Source: Streptomyces sp. NBC_00683 (GTDB lineage Bacteria > Actinomycetota > Actinomycetes > Streptomycetales > Streptomycetaceae). Taken from it: 64,000 nt of DNA. Shown here in pieces: positions 51,734-60,062 of this stretch. The translations under genes and the position numbers were made by a program. The stretch lies in assembly GCF_036226745.1 (NCBI RefSeq), contig NZ_CP109013.1:2170001-2234000 (forward strand), in the 5' to 3' direction. The notes beneath the pieces were generated by a model that saw nothing but the letters and a program-made list of their open reading frames with translations, ran no database searches and was not told the origin of the DNA. Position 1 is the stretch's first letter; each line of letters starts with the position of its first letter.

Positions 51734-52902
51734 GGTGCCAGGTCTACCACTGTCACTCCCGCCGTCCCGCGGGCCAGTGCCGCGGTCGCCTCGGTGACGG
51801 TGCCCAGCACCCGGATGTGGCCGTCCCCGCAGATCGAGGCCGCCAGTGCCAGCAGCTCACGTGTCTGCCGCGCGTCCAGGCTCCGGTCGAGCCCGTCGGC
51901 CAGCACCGTGAGCGCCTGCATCGCCGACGGCACCTCCGCGGCCGGGTCCACCACCAGCACATGAGGACCGGTCAGCAGCACGAGGGCGAACGCCAGGTAC
52001 CTGAGCTCACCGTCGCCGAGACGGCACAAGGGGGTGCTGTGCCCGGCCCCGCGCCCCGCCCGTGCCCGCACGGCTCCGCCCGCGAGGTGTTCGACGGTCA
52101 GTCCCGTCACGGGTCCCGCGCACCCGGCGTCCGCGGTGGCGACCAGCCGGGCGTGCCGTTGGGCGCACTGGGTGTGGGTGCGGCGGAGTACGTCGGCGAG
52201 GTTGTCGCAAGCGGGCCTCAGGCGCCCTTCCCCGACCGGAACCGCCCCACGCATCCGCTGCGGCTGCGGATCGCAGGCGAAGGCCGACCGCAACGCCACC
52301 ACCACCTGCTCGGCGGCGGCCAGCACCCGTAACTGCCCCTCGGTGGTTCCCGCGACGCGCAGCGGCAACAGCGCCGTGCCGAGCCGGTCGTCGGGGAACG
52401 GTGCCCGTGTCACCGGGACCGCCCCCGCGGTGTGCCAGGCCGCCTGGACGGCGGAGCGCCTGGGATCCCGCAGAGCCGTGGTCAGCAGCGTCTCGCCGCC
52501 GTCCACGAGCCGTTCGCCGACGATGCGGAGGGTGGGCTCGGCCTGGACGGCGAGATCCAGTCCCACCGGACCGGCGGGGCCCTCCACGGTGCAGCCGAGC
52601 CTGAATCCCCGCCGCCCCTGCGCATCGGCCCCGGTCCGTTCGGGCACCCAGGCCCCTGGGTCCGGGAAGACCTCTTCCAGCGGGTCGCCGGAAGCGAGCC
52701 GCGCCAGCGCCTCGTGCGCGCGAAGGGCGGTCGTCTTCCCGCTGCCGCTCGCCCCGGTCAGGAGGGTGAACGGGCCAAGGGGAATCGCGGCACGGCGGTA
52801 CGAGGCGAAGGCGGAAAGCCTCAGTTCGCTGACGAAGGGGCGGGCGGGACGGGCCGGGACACCGGTGCGCGTCGGGGTGGTCCTCGTGGTGATCACAGTC
52901 AT
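51730..52902 (-). CDS. AAA/ABC-like ATP-binding protein
   Basis: A 390-residue ATPase of the SMC/RecF-like class without a coiled coil. The P-loop LLTGASGSGKTT is at about 48-58, an ABC-signature-like CRLGDGELRYLAFALVLL near 310, and a Walker B strand HVLVVDPAAE near 330. The usual catalytic acid next to the Walker B aspartate is absent (DP instead of DE), so hydrolysis may be slow or absent. It is coupled by a 4-nt overlap to the MazG-like gene. The ATG at 52902 places the P-loop normally. Confidence 0.82.
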   Translation of the reverse strand: MTVITTRTTPTRTGVPARPARPFVSELRLSAFASYRRAAIPLGPFTLLTGASGSGKTTALRAHEALARLASGDPLEEVFPDPGAWVPERTGADAQGRRGFRLGCTVEGPAGPVGLDLAVQAEPTLRIVGERLVDGGETLLTTALRDPRRSAVQAAWHTAGAVPVTRAPFPDDRLGTALLPLRVAGTTEGQLRVLAAAEQVVVALRSAFACDPQPQRMRGAVPVGEGRLRPACDNLADVLRRTHTQCAQRHARLVATADAGCAGPVTGLTVEHLAGGAVRARAGRGAGHSTPLCRLGDGELRYLAFALVLLTGPHVLVVDPAAEVPSAMQALTVLADGLDRSLDARQTRELLALAASICGDGHIRVLGTVTEATAALARGTAGVTVVDLAP

Positions 52903-52957
52903 GAGCGGACCGTACGCACGCCGCCGACCGGCGAACCGTTCCGCCCGCACGACCTTC

Positions 52958-53365
52958 CTACGATTGGGGTACGCCCGCCGCGGTGACCCCCTCGACCTCC
53001 ATGCCGACCGGCGCGAGCAGGAAGACGTTGCGGTCGACGCGGTGCATCCCGCTGCCCAGTCCGAAGACCACGCCGCTGCTGAAGTCCAGGATCCGCTTGG
53101 CCACGTCGGTCTCGGCGCCCGTCAGATCGAGCAGCACCGGAATCTGTGCCACCAGGTACTCGGCCACCTCGCGCGCGTCCGCGAACACCTGGACCCTCAG
53201 CACGACGAGCCGGCGCTGTTCGACCGAAACGCGTTCTTCGGGGACCGTGCGGTGGTCGACGCGGGAGGGCCATTCGTTGCGCCCCCTCAGCGGTACGACC
53301 TGGGCGAGCCCCTCCCACTGTTCGTCGGTGGCGTCGTATCTGTCGTACCTGTCGTACCTGCTCAC
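52958..53365 (-). CDS. SepF-like protein
   Basis: A 135-residue protein with the SepF fold: VVLRVQVFADAREVAEYLVAQIPVLLDLTGAETDVAKRILDFSSGVVFGLGSGMHRVDRNVFLLAPVGMEV. The usual SepF N-terminal amphipathic helix is replaced by a short Tyr/Asp-rich segment (SRYDRYDRYDATDEQ). Streptomycetes carry SepF plus shorter SepF-like proteins that tune FtsZ; this is one of the latter, and not in the division cluster. The GTG at 53365 follows GGGGTGG and is preferred over a TTG at 53428. Confidence 0.85.
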   Translation of the reverse strand: MSRYDRYDRYDATDEQWEGLAQVVPLRGRNEWPSRVDHRTVPEERVSVEQRRLVVLRVQVFADAREVAEYLVAQIPVLLDLTGAETDVAKRILDFSSGVVFGLGSGMHRVDRNVFLLAPVGMEVEGVTAAGVPQS

Positions 53366-53440
53366 AGAACCACCCCGTCCGTAAGCCGGTTGGCTGTGCG
53401 CCGGCTGCGCTCGCTGTTCATCGGGCAATTCTCTCGCCCC

Positions 53441-54748
53441 TCACCCGTTCGGCGTACCACCGACACGGGTCGCGGTGTGATCGACACCTTCCTGGGTCGA
53501 ACGGGTGTCCGTTGCGGGGAGGGTGTCGAGGGGGGTGAACCGGACCGGCAGATGAGCCGGCGCACGATGGAAGGGGCCGGGTCGCCAGACCAGCTCCGCG
53601 GCGTCGACGGCCAGTTCGAGGTCGCAGAGCTGACTGGTGAGCTGCTCGATCGCGGTCATCGCCATCAGCAGCGCGGGCTGCTTCGCCGGGCACCGGTGCG
53701 GACCCGTCGACCAGGCGAGATGGGCACCCGTCCCGGAACGCACCGCAGGGTCCGAAAGGCCGGGCAGGGACTGTGTGTTGGCGGCGGCGAAGGAGACCAG
53801 GAGCAGTTGCCCCGCGCGGAGCGGGACGCCGTGGAACTCCGTGTCGTGCCGGGGGTAGTGGGCCCCCAGGTTGGCCATCGGCGGATCCCGCCACAGCACT
53901 TCGTCGATCGCTTCGTGCGCGGTCGTCGCACCGCCGTGCAGGGATCCGGTGTGCCCGGTGCCGCTGAGCATGTGGAGCAGCGCGTTGCCGATCAGATTGG
54001 TCGTCGGATCGTGCCCGGCGCTCATGATCAATGTGATCTGTCGCACGGCCTCGTGGTCGTCCAGTGCCGCCGGATGCGCGAGCAGGTACGTCGTCAGGTC
54101 GCGCCCCGGACGCGCACGCCGGTCGGCGACGAGGTCGGTCACGACGCCGACGAGGTCGGCGTACGCCGCTGCCGCGCCCTCGGCGGAGTTCATCATCCCG
54201 GCAATGCCGCGGACGATCCGCTCGCTGTCCTGCGGCGGCACTCCGAAGGCCGCGGTGAAGACGTGCAGCGGGAGGAGCCTGGCGTACTGGGCGATGAGAT
54301 CACCGCTGCCGGTGGCCGAGAAGGCGCCGATGAGCTGCTGGGCGACCCGGGCCACCTCCGTCCTGAGCAGATGCGGCTCGATCAGCGCGAGGGTGTCGTT
54401 GATGGCGTCGCGGTACCGGGCATGGACGGCGCCGTCGGTGAAGAGCGCGGTGGGCCGGTAGCCGAGCACGGGCAGGACCGGCGAGTCGGCCGGCACGCCC
54501 GCCTGCCAGGTGCGCGGGTCCTTGGTGAAGGTGTCGGTGTCGCGCAGCAGGTCGACGGCGGCCTGGTAGTCCGTGACCAGCAGCGCGTCGATACCGGGAG
54601 CGATACGGACCCGGGCCAGCGGCCCCTGGGCGCGCAGTTCGCGGTAGTGGCCGTGCGGATCGGCCGCGAAACCCGGTCCGTACAGCTCGAGCGGCTCGTA
54701 GGGAGAGGTGCGGGTTGCGGGCACGGCGCCCGGGGTGTGCGCGGTCAT
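53441..54748 (-). CDS. cvnE: Conservon cytochrome P450 (CYP157-like)
   Basis: A 435-residue cytochrome P450. The I-helix is SAGHDPTTN (243-251) and the heme-binding cysteine is Cys353 in STGPHRCPA. The K-helix ExxR position reads DEVLWRDPP: the arginine is replaced by Trp286. The CYP157 family of streptomycetes is known to lack this otherwise invariant arginine and to sit in conservons. The ATG at 54748 overlaps the cvnD stop. It is the last gene of the conservon; its substrate is unknown. Confidence 0.88.
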   Translation of the reverse strand: MTAHTPGAVPATRTSPYEPLELYGPGFAADPHGHYRELRAQGPLARVRIAPGIDALLVTDYQAAVDLLRDTDTFTKDPRTWQAGVPADSPVLPVLGYRPTALFTDGAVHARYRDAINDTLALIEPHLLRTEVARVAQQLIGAFSATGSGDLIAQYARLLPLHVFTAAFGVPPQDSERIVRGIAGMMNSAEGAAAAYADLVGVVTDLVADRRARPGRDLTTYLLAHPAALDDHEAVRQITLIMSAGHDPTTNLIGNALLHMLSGTGHTGSLHGGATTAHEAIDEVLWRDPPMANLGAHYPRHDTEFHGVPLRAGQLLLVSFAAANTQSLPGLSDPAVRSGTGAHLAWSTGPHRCPAKQPALLMAMTAIEQLTSQLCDLELAVDAAELVWRPGPFHRAPAHLPVRFTPLDTLPATDTRSTQEGVDHTATRVGGTPNG

Positions 54749-55359
54749 GACGGGTCCTGGGGCTTGGGCAGGCACGTCAGCGCATGCTCGGCGAGGGCGA
54801 TCAGGGCGTTGATGCTGCCGCGTCGTTCACGGGCGTCGCACTGTACGAGCGGGGTGCCCGGGGCGAGGTCGAGATGCTTGCGCAGGACTTCGTCGGTGTG
54901 GGCGGGTGCGTCGGGGAAGCGGTTCACGGCCACGGCGTACGGCAGCCCCTGCTCCTCCACCATGTCCATGACGGCGAAGGAGTCCTTGAGGCGGCGGGTG
55001 TCGACCATCACGAGGGCGCCGAGGGCGCCGCGCGCGATGTCCTCCCAGAGCGGGAAGAAGCGCTCCTGGCCCGGGGTGCCGAACATGTAGAGCACCAGAT
55101 CGTCCTGGACGGTCAGCCGGCCGAAGTCGATGGCGACGGTGGTCGTGGTCTTGTCCGGAAGCCCGGCGGTGTCGTCGAGTCCGGTGCTGGACTGCGTCAT
55201 CACCTCTTCCGTGTGCAGAGTCGGAATCTCCGACAGGGTACGGATCAGGGTCGTCTTGCCCACGCCGAAGGGACCCGTGACGACGAGCTTCATCAGGGTC
55301 TCGGCGGCACTCGGCAGATAGCCGATGCCGCCCCGGTCAGTGGAGGGAACGGAGTCCAA
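54745..55359 (-). CDS. cvnD: Conservon GTP-binding protein
   Basis: A 204-residue small GTPase-like protein. The P-loop is GPFGVGKTT, the switch II region FGTPGQERF, and VAVNRFPDAP stands for the base-binding motif. CvnD proteins act with CvnA-C as a membrane-associated signalling complex resembling eukaryotic G-protein coupling. I use a TTG at 55359 because family members begin DSV-(x)n-YLP; it overlaps cvnC by 23 nt. A later start would lose the N-terminal segment but keep the domain. Confidence 0.9.
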   Translation of the reverse strand: MDSVPSTDRGGIGYLPSAAETLMKLVVTGPFGVGKTTLIRTLSEIPTLHTEEVMTQSSTGLDDTAGLPDKTTTTVAIDFGRLTVQDDLVLYMFGTPGQERFFPLWEDIARGALGALVMVDTRRLKDSFAVMDMVEEQGLPYAVAVNRFPDAPAHTDEVLRKHLDLAPGTPLVQCDARERRGSINALIALAEHALTCLPKPQDPS

Positions 55360-55690
55360 CGAGCAGCCTCTCGACGAGCGACCGGTCGATCTCACCGGCA
55401 CTGGGGATCGGTGGTCGAGCGTGCAGATGTCCGGCGGCCACGAGGTCCGTGGCCAGGAAGACCGTGGCGCTGACCGGAAGTTCCAGGTGTGCTGCGCACT
55501 CGACGACCGTGAGGGCTCCCGGCTCCAGGAGTTCACACAGTCTGCGCTGCTCGGAACCGGAGCCCGGCGGCAGAGCCTCGTCCGTACGGACGAGCACGGC
55601 GAGCCGGTCGAGCGCGGGGCCGGTGGGCGTGGAACGGCCACCGGTGACCAGGTATGCGGGAATCAGGCGGCGTCCTGGGCCGGGGGTCAT
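55337..55690 (-). CDS. cvnC: Conservon protein, DUF742
   Basis: A 117-residue protein of the DUF742 family: RLIPAYLVTGGRSTPTGPALDRLAVL at the start and a winged-helix-like middle (EPGALTVVECAAHLELPVSATVFLATDLVAAGHLHARPP). CvnC binds the other conservon components; a DNA-binding role is not shown. The ATG at 55690 overlaps the cvnB stop by 4 nt. Confidence 0.9.
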   Translation of the reverse strand: MTPGPGRRLIPAYLVTGGRSTPTGPALDRLAVLVRTDEALPPGSGSEQRRLCELLEPGALTVVECAAHLELPVSATVFLATDLVAAGHLHARPPIPSAGEIDRSLVERLLVGLRSLH

Positions 55691-56109
55691 GGCCGGGTGG
55701 CAGCGTCCGGCAGGCGGGTGGGGGCGTGCATCGCCCGGGTCAGCGCGGTTACCTGGACCTGCATCTGGTACGCGATGTTGCCCAGGTGCGCGTCGGGTGC
55801 CGCGAACAGCGCGAGGGTGGTGTTCCTGCCCGCGGGTACGACGATGGCGAAGCCCAGGTCGGACTCCACGACCGTCTGTGCCAGCCGGGGGGACTCCGCC
55901 TCCGTGAAGGCGGTGGTGAAGGCACGGGCGGCGGCGTGCAGGGTGGCTGTCATCGCGGCGACCCGCTCGGCGGACGCACGGTCCAGGCCGGGCGACGCGC
56001 CCTCGACGAGCCCGTCACCGGTGGCGACCACGGCGTGCTGCACACCGGGCAGTTCCAGCAGCGGGGTCAGCACCCAGGCGAGATCACCGGTGGTGGGAGT
56101 GGTGCTCAC
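55687..56109 (-). CDS. cvnB: Conservon roadblock/LC7 protein
   Basis: A 140-residue roadblock/LC7-fold protein: LAWVLTPLLELPGVQHAVVATGDGLVEGASPGLDRASAERVAAMTATLHAAA. Such proteins regulate the adjacent GTPase, as MglB does for MglA. GTG at 56109 overlaps the cvnA stop. Confidence 0.91.
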   Translation of the reverse strand: MSTTPTTGDLAWVLTPLLELPGVQHAVVATGDGLVEGASPGLDRASAERVAAMTATLHAAARAFTTAFTEAESPRLAQTVVESDLGFAIVVPAGRNTTLALFAAPDAHLGNIAYQMQVQVTALTRAMHAPTRLPDAATRP

Positions 56110-57587
56110 GTCTCGTCGTCTCCTTGGTCGTCCGATGAGGATGCTGAGAGTGCTGAGGAGGCCGGGGCGGCCGAGGGCTCCGGGTCTGCGGATGACGCCG
56201 GATCCGCTGAGGGCGCCGGCTCTGCGGCGGCTGCCGGAGCGTTCCTGCCGCTGACGGTGCCCTGCTGGAGCGCGGTCCAGGACGCCCCCGCCTGTTCGGG
56301 CGTACGGAGCACGGGCTCGTCCAGCGCCGCGCCCGGTGCGGCTGTTGCGGCGTCCGGGGCGGCCGTCCGACGGTTCCTGCGGCGCCGGCTGGGCAGTGCG
56401 GAGGGGCGCTCGTCCGGCGAGGCCGCGGGGATGACGGGGGTGGCGGAACCGTCCTCCTCGCCGATGGGGCTCGGGTCCGCACTGGCGGCCGTGTCGCCGG
56501 CGCCCGAACCCGCACCGGCCGCGACCGTACGCGTCTGCACCGGCTTCGGCGCGAGCACGGACAGGGTGCGGTCGTCGTCGATCACGGTCAGCAGATGGGC
56601 GGGGATGCGCAGCATCGTGCGCATGCCCCCGTACGGCGACGACTCGATGTGGCAGCTGAACCCGTACCGCGCGACGAGCCTCCCCACCACGGCGAACCCG
56701 GTCTGCGGCGGATCCCCCAGCTCGGTCAGCAGTACCTCCGAGGGCCCGGCCAGCAGCGCGCGGGCCCGTTTCAGCGCGTCCTCGTCCATGCCGATCCCGG
56801 CGTCGTCGACGAGGACCAGGGCGCCGCGCCCCGCCGTCTGCTGGACCGTCACGGGCACTTCGGTGTCCGGGTGCGAGTACGCCGTCGCATTGGCCAGCAG
56901 TTCGGCGAGGGCGATCGCGAAGGGCTCGGCGGCCCGGGCGACCAGTGCGAGCCGCTCCTGGCGCAGATGGTTGGCGACCTTGATCCGCTCGTATCCCGGG
57001 ACCCGGGACTGGGCGCCGAGCACGACCTCGACGAGCGAGGAGTTCTCCCGGGCGAGCCCCGGCCAGGCGTCGCAGAGCACGGCGGTTGCCTGGGTGCGGC
57101 GCAGCGCCAGTTCGTTCCGGAAGTCGAGCTGCAGGATCCGCGGATCGTCGTACTCGTGCTGGAGCTCCTGCAGCAGGTGCTGCGACTGGTTGAGCAGTGA
57201 CTGGATCTTGGCGGACGTACCGCGCATGGCCGACCGGGCGGCGGCGTCGACGCGCCCCCGCTCCTCCATGACCGCGTTGCGCGCGGCCTGTACGGACTCG
57301 GTCAGCAGGCGCGCGGCGTCGCCCTCGATCCCGGCGGCCTCCCGCAGTCCGGGAACCGGCGCGGTCGGGTGGGAGAGGGCGGTCGCCGCGGCGGGTATCC
57401 GCTTCTCGGCCAGCTGGCGTATCTCCTCGGTGAGGGCCAACGTCCGGGCCTCGGCCGACCTTGCCTGACGGTCGGCCAGCTCGGCGCGCGCGGAGGCCCC
57501 GTATGCGTCGAGGCGGGCCTGATGGGCCCGTACGACGGCTGTCACCGCCGTGATGACGGCGATCAGCGCCACGATCCATGCCAGCAC
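56106..57587 (-). CDS. cvnA: Conservon sensor histidine-kinase-like protein
   Basis: A 493-residue membrane-anchored protein. One N-terminal membrane helix (2-20) precedes a coiled helical region (20-150). A GHKL ATPase domain follows, with N box ELLANATAYSHPDTEV, G1 VDDAGIGMDED and G2-like TGFAVVGRLVARYG. The last 150 residues are Ala/Pro/Ser-rich and presumably disordered. CvnA resembles histidine kinases, but the dimerisation histidine is not clearly conserved, and signalling through CvnB-D is assumed. It is the first gene of the conservon, starting with GTG. Confidence 0.88.
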   Translation of the reverse strand: MLAWIVALIAVITAVTAVVRAHQARLDAYGASARAELADRQARSAEARTLALTEEIRQLAEKRIPAAATALSHPTAPVPGLREAAGIEGDAARLLTESVQAARNAVMEERGRVDAAARSAMRGTSAKIQSLLNQSQHLLQELQHEYDDPRILQLDFRNELALRRTQATAVLCDAWPGLARENSSLVEVVLGAQSRVPGYERIKVANHLRQERLALVARAAEPFAIALAELLANATAYSHPDTEVPVTVQQTAGRGALVLVDDAGIGMDEDALKRARALLAGPSEVLLTELGDPPQTGFAVVGRLVARYGFSCHIESSPYGGMRTMLRIPAHLLTVIDDDRTLSVLAPKPVQTRTVAAGAGSGAGDTAASADPSPIGEEDGSATPVIPAASPDERPSALPSRRRRNRRTAAPDAATAAPGAALDEPVLRTPEQAGASWTALQQGTVSGRNAPAAAAEPAPSADPASSADPEPSAAPASSALSASSSDDQGDDET

Positions 57588-57668
57588 AGCGTCACCGTGT
57601 CTCTCTTGTCGGGCGGAGGCCGCACCCCGTGGGGCCGCGGGACTTCAGGCTGTCGCTCCGGCCCGCGG

Positions 57669-58664
57669 TCACTCCGGCTCGCCGCCGGACGGTCCCCGCT
57701 CGCTCTCGTGCGCGAGCGCCGCCACATCGGACATCACCTGCAGGACGCCGGGGAGTTCGGAGCCGTCCAGGTGCCGGTACTCGCTCCCGATGGTCACCAC
57801 CAGCCGCTCGGCCAGGCCGAGAGCGGGGTAGCGGCCTTCGCCGATCACCCGGCGTGCGGCCTCGATCGCGGGCACTCCCGCCGCATGGAGGGCGTGGGCG
57901 CGTTCGCGCACGTAGGAGAGGTAGCCGATGTGCTCCCGTACGCCGGCCGGATCGAGCACCGGTCCGTGGCCGGGCACGATCACCTCGGCGCCCGTGGCCA
58001 GTACCTGTTCGCAGGCCGCGATCACATTGCTGAGGGGGCCGGCCCAGTGGATCGGGTGGTCGCCCGGCTGCTCCGCGGTGGAGGAGAAGATGATGTCGCC
58101 GCTGAACACGGCGCGCTGCGCGGGCAGATGGACGATCAGGTCGCCCGTGGTGTGGGCGGGCGGCAGGGCCGACAGCTGGACCGCGTACTCCCCCAGGGTC
58201 AGTTCGAGCTCCCCGGTGAAGTACGTGGTCGGCTGCACCGGTTCGGTGCCCGACCAGTCGAAGTCGCCGAAGTGGCGGTTGAGGTACGCGCCGAGGGGCG
58301 TGGCCGGATCGCTGCCGGCCACGAGTGCGTGCTGCTGCTTCGGGGTGGGCTCGTAGTGGATGTGCTCCCGCGCCTCGCGCGTCGCGATGATCTCGGCGTC
58401 CGGGAGCACGCCGGCGCCCCAGAAGTGGTCCCCGTTGGCGTGCGTGACGATCACACGGTCGATGGTCACCCCGTCGGGCAGCCGCTTCTCGCTCTCCGCG
58501 AGGAACTGTCCGCCCAGCACGGGGTCGTACGGGGTGTCGATCCAGAGCGCCCCGCGCGGCGACACGAGAAGACCGCAGTTGGCCAGCCCCCAGCCCCGCT
58601 TCGGCGGCAGCCAGGCATACAGGCCCCTGCCGAGGTCAGCGACGTCTCCACCCGTGATCGACAT
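57669..58664 (-). CDS. MBL-fold metallohydrolase
   Basis: A 331-residue metallo-beta-lactamase-fold protein without a signal peptide. The metal motif reads THANGDHFWG: the middle histidine of HxHxDH is an asparagine. The remaining ligands (PAHTTGDLIVHLP, FSGDIIF, VPGHGPVLD) are in place. Some subfamilies share this change, so it need not be inactive. The substrate is unknown. The ATG at 58664 puts the fold at the N-terminus; a GTG 123 nt upstream adds a leader without homology. Confidence 0.82.
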   Translation of the reverse strand: MSITGGDVADLGRGLYAWLPPKRGWGLANCGLLVSPRGALWIDTPYDPVLGGQFLAESEKRLPDGVTIDRVIVTHANGDHFWGAGVLPDAEIIATREAREHIHYEPTPKQQHALVAGSDPATPLGAYLNRHFGDFDWSGTEPVQPTTYFTGELELTLGEYAVQLSALPPAHTTGDLIVHLPAQRAVFSGDIIFSSTAEQPGDHPIHWAGPLSNVIAACEQVLATGAEVIVPGHGPVLDPAGVREHIGYLSYVRERAHALHAAGVPAIEAARRVIGEGRYPALGLAERLVVTIGSEYRHLDGSELPGVLQVMSDVAALAHESERGPSGGEPE

Positions 58665-59092
58665 GGGGCGATTATGCCGACAGCGTTCCGGCCGCGTGTT
58701 CGAACTCGGCCAACTGGAGAGCTCAATGACGCAAAACCGCCCCTCCGTCCGGCCGCACGCCGCGCCTCGGTGACCGTCCGGGGTCACCCATCCCCTGAGG
58801 TGTGGCGGACTTTCCGCTCTTTCCCCGGAATTTCACCCTTGGGCCTCGTATCACGCGGCAGATACCCAGCCTGTTGCGACGGAACCGGATTGAGCCGACT
58901 ACCCGCTGAGCATGGCTGAAAACAGCTGGACCACTGCCCCTTGATCCATCCCGCTCATGCTTGTTCTTGCTCGATTGACCCATGTAATATGCAAAATTGA
59001 ACATGCACGCAAAGATTTCTTGCACCAGGGCCGCACCGGTCCGGGGCATCCCAGGCACGAGCGAACAGCGGAAGCGGAAGCGGAGCCCAGAC
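58665..59092. promoter_or_regulatory. Divergent spacer with possible DasR-type half site
   Basis: This 428-nt gap lies between the MBL gene and the SIS gene. It holds CTGGACCACT at 58926-58935, resembling the right half of the DasR (dre) operator. A TTGTTC (58961-58966) and TAATAT (58985-58990) pair 18 nt apart could be the SIS promoter. No gene of useful size is visible; a 19-codon frame on the minus strand at 58905-58964 has no ribosome-binding site that I trust. Confidence 0.3.
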
Positions 59093-59986
59093 GTGTCCCA
59101 TGTCGAGACCGAGACAGCCGGCCAGCCGGAGTGCTGGCGTCGCGCCGCAGAGGTCGCAGCCGACCGTGCGGCGGTCCTGCCCGCCACCGGTGAGCGCATC
59201 GCCGTCGTCGGCTGTGGAACGTCGTTCTACATGGCGCAGGCCTACGCCGCGCTCCGTGAGGAATCCGGCCAGGGCGAGTCCGACGCCTTCGCCGCATCGG
59301 AGTTCCCCATGGGCCGCGGCTACGACCGGGTCGTCGCCCTGACGCGTTCGGGGACCACGACCGAGGTGCTCGACCTGCTGAGCCGGCTGAGCGGCGCCAC
59401 ACCCACCGTCGCCGTGACCGCCGATCCGGACACCCCCGTGATGACGGCCGCGGACGAGGTGGTCGTGCTCGACTTCGCCGACGAGAAGTCCGTCGTGCAG
59501 ACGCGCTTCGCCACCACCGCACTCACCCTGTTCCGTGCCCACCTCGGCCTGCACACCGATGACGCGGTGCGGGACGCGGAGACCGCCCTGGCCGAACCGT
59601 TGCCCGAAGGACTGCTGGACTGCACCCAGTTCAGCTTCCTGGGCCGGGGCTGGACGGTCGGTCTCGCCAACGAGGCGGCGCTCAAGATGAAGGAAGCGTC
59701 CCTGTCCTGGACCGAGTCCTATCCGGCGATGGAGTACCGCCACGGTCCCATCAGCATCGCCACCACCGGGACGGCGACCTGGATGTTCGGCTCCGCGCCC
59801 GAGGGCCTTGCGGAGCAGGTGCTGGCCACCGGCGCCCGCTGGATCGAGAGCGGCCTGGACCCGCTGGCCGAGCTGGTCCGGGTCCAGCGCCTGGCGATCG
59901 CCCGTGCGGTGGCCGGCGGCCTCGACCCCGACCTTCCCCGCCACCTGACCCGGTCGGTGGTCCTCGACGCGGCCGCCGGGGCCTGA
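59093..59986 (+). CDS. SIS-domain sugar isomerase-like protein
   Basis: A 297-residue protein with two SIS halves like the isomerase part of GlmS or AgaS. It has RIAVVGCGTSFYMAQAYAALREES, FPMGRGYDRVVALTRSGTTTEVLDLL, then GRGWTVGLANEAALKMKEASLSWTESYPAMEYRHGPI. It would isomerise or deaminate an amino-sugar phosphate. It lacks the glutaminase domain of GlmS. The GTG at 59093 follows GGAAGCGGAG; the open frame extends 32 codons upstream but reads as leader. The candidate dre half site upstream would fit amino-sugar control. Confidence 0.85.
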   Translation: MSHVETETAGQPECWRRAAEVAADRAAVLPATGERIAVVGCGTSFYMAQAYAALREESGQGESDAFAASEFPMGRGYDRVVALTRSGTTTEVLDLLSRLSGATPTVAVTADPDTPVMTAADEVVVLDFADEKSVVQTRFATTALTLFRAHLGLHTDDAVRDAETALAEPLPEGLLDCTQFSFLGRGWTVGLANEAALKMKEASLSWTESYPAMEYRHGPISIATTGTATWMFGSAPEGLAEQVLATGARWIESGLDPLAELVRVQRLAIARAVAGGLDPDLPRHLTRSVVLDAAAGA

Positions 59987-59999
59987 CGGGCACGCCGAC

Positions 60000-60040
60000 G
60001 GACCGTGCGGCGGGCGGGTGTTCCACCCGGCGCACGGTCC
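60000..60040. terminator. Hairpin between convergent genes
   Basis: GGACCGTGCG (60000-60009) pairs with CGCACGGTCC (60031-60040), and the enclosed CGGGTG/CCACCCG pairs again, giving a long compound stem. It lies between the SIS gene and the convergent acidic-protein gene. Confidence 0.75.
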
Positions 60041-60062
60041 GGCGCACGGCCGAAGGACGCGG

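Noticed and set aside
58905..58964. A 19-codon frame (MSGMDQGAVVQL...) on the minus strand
   Set aside because: No convincing ribosome-binding site and no family; too short to support without conservation data.
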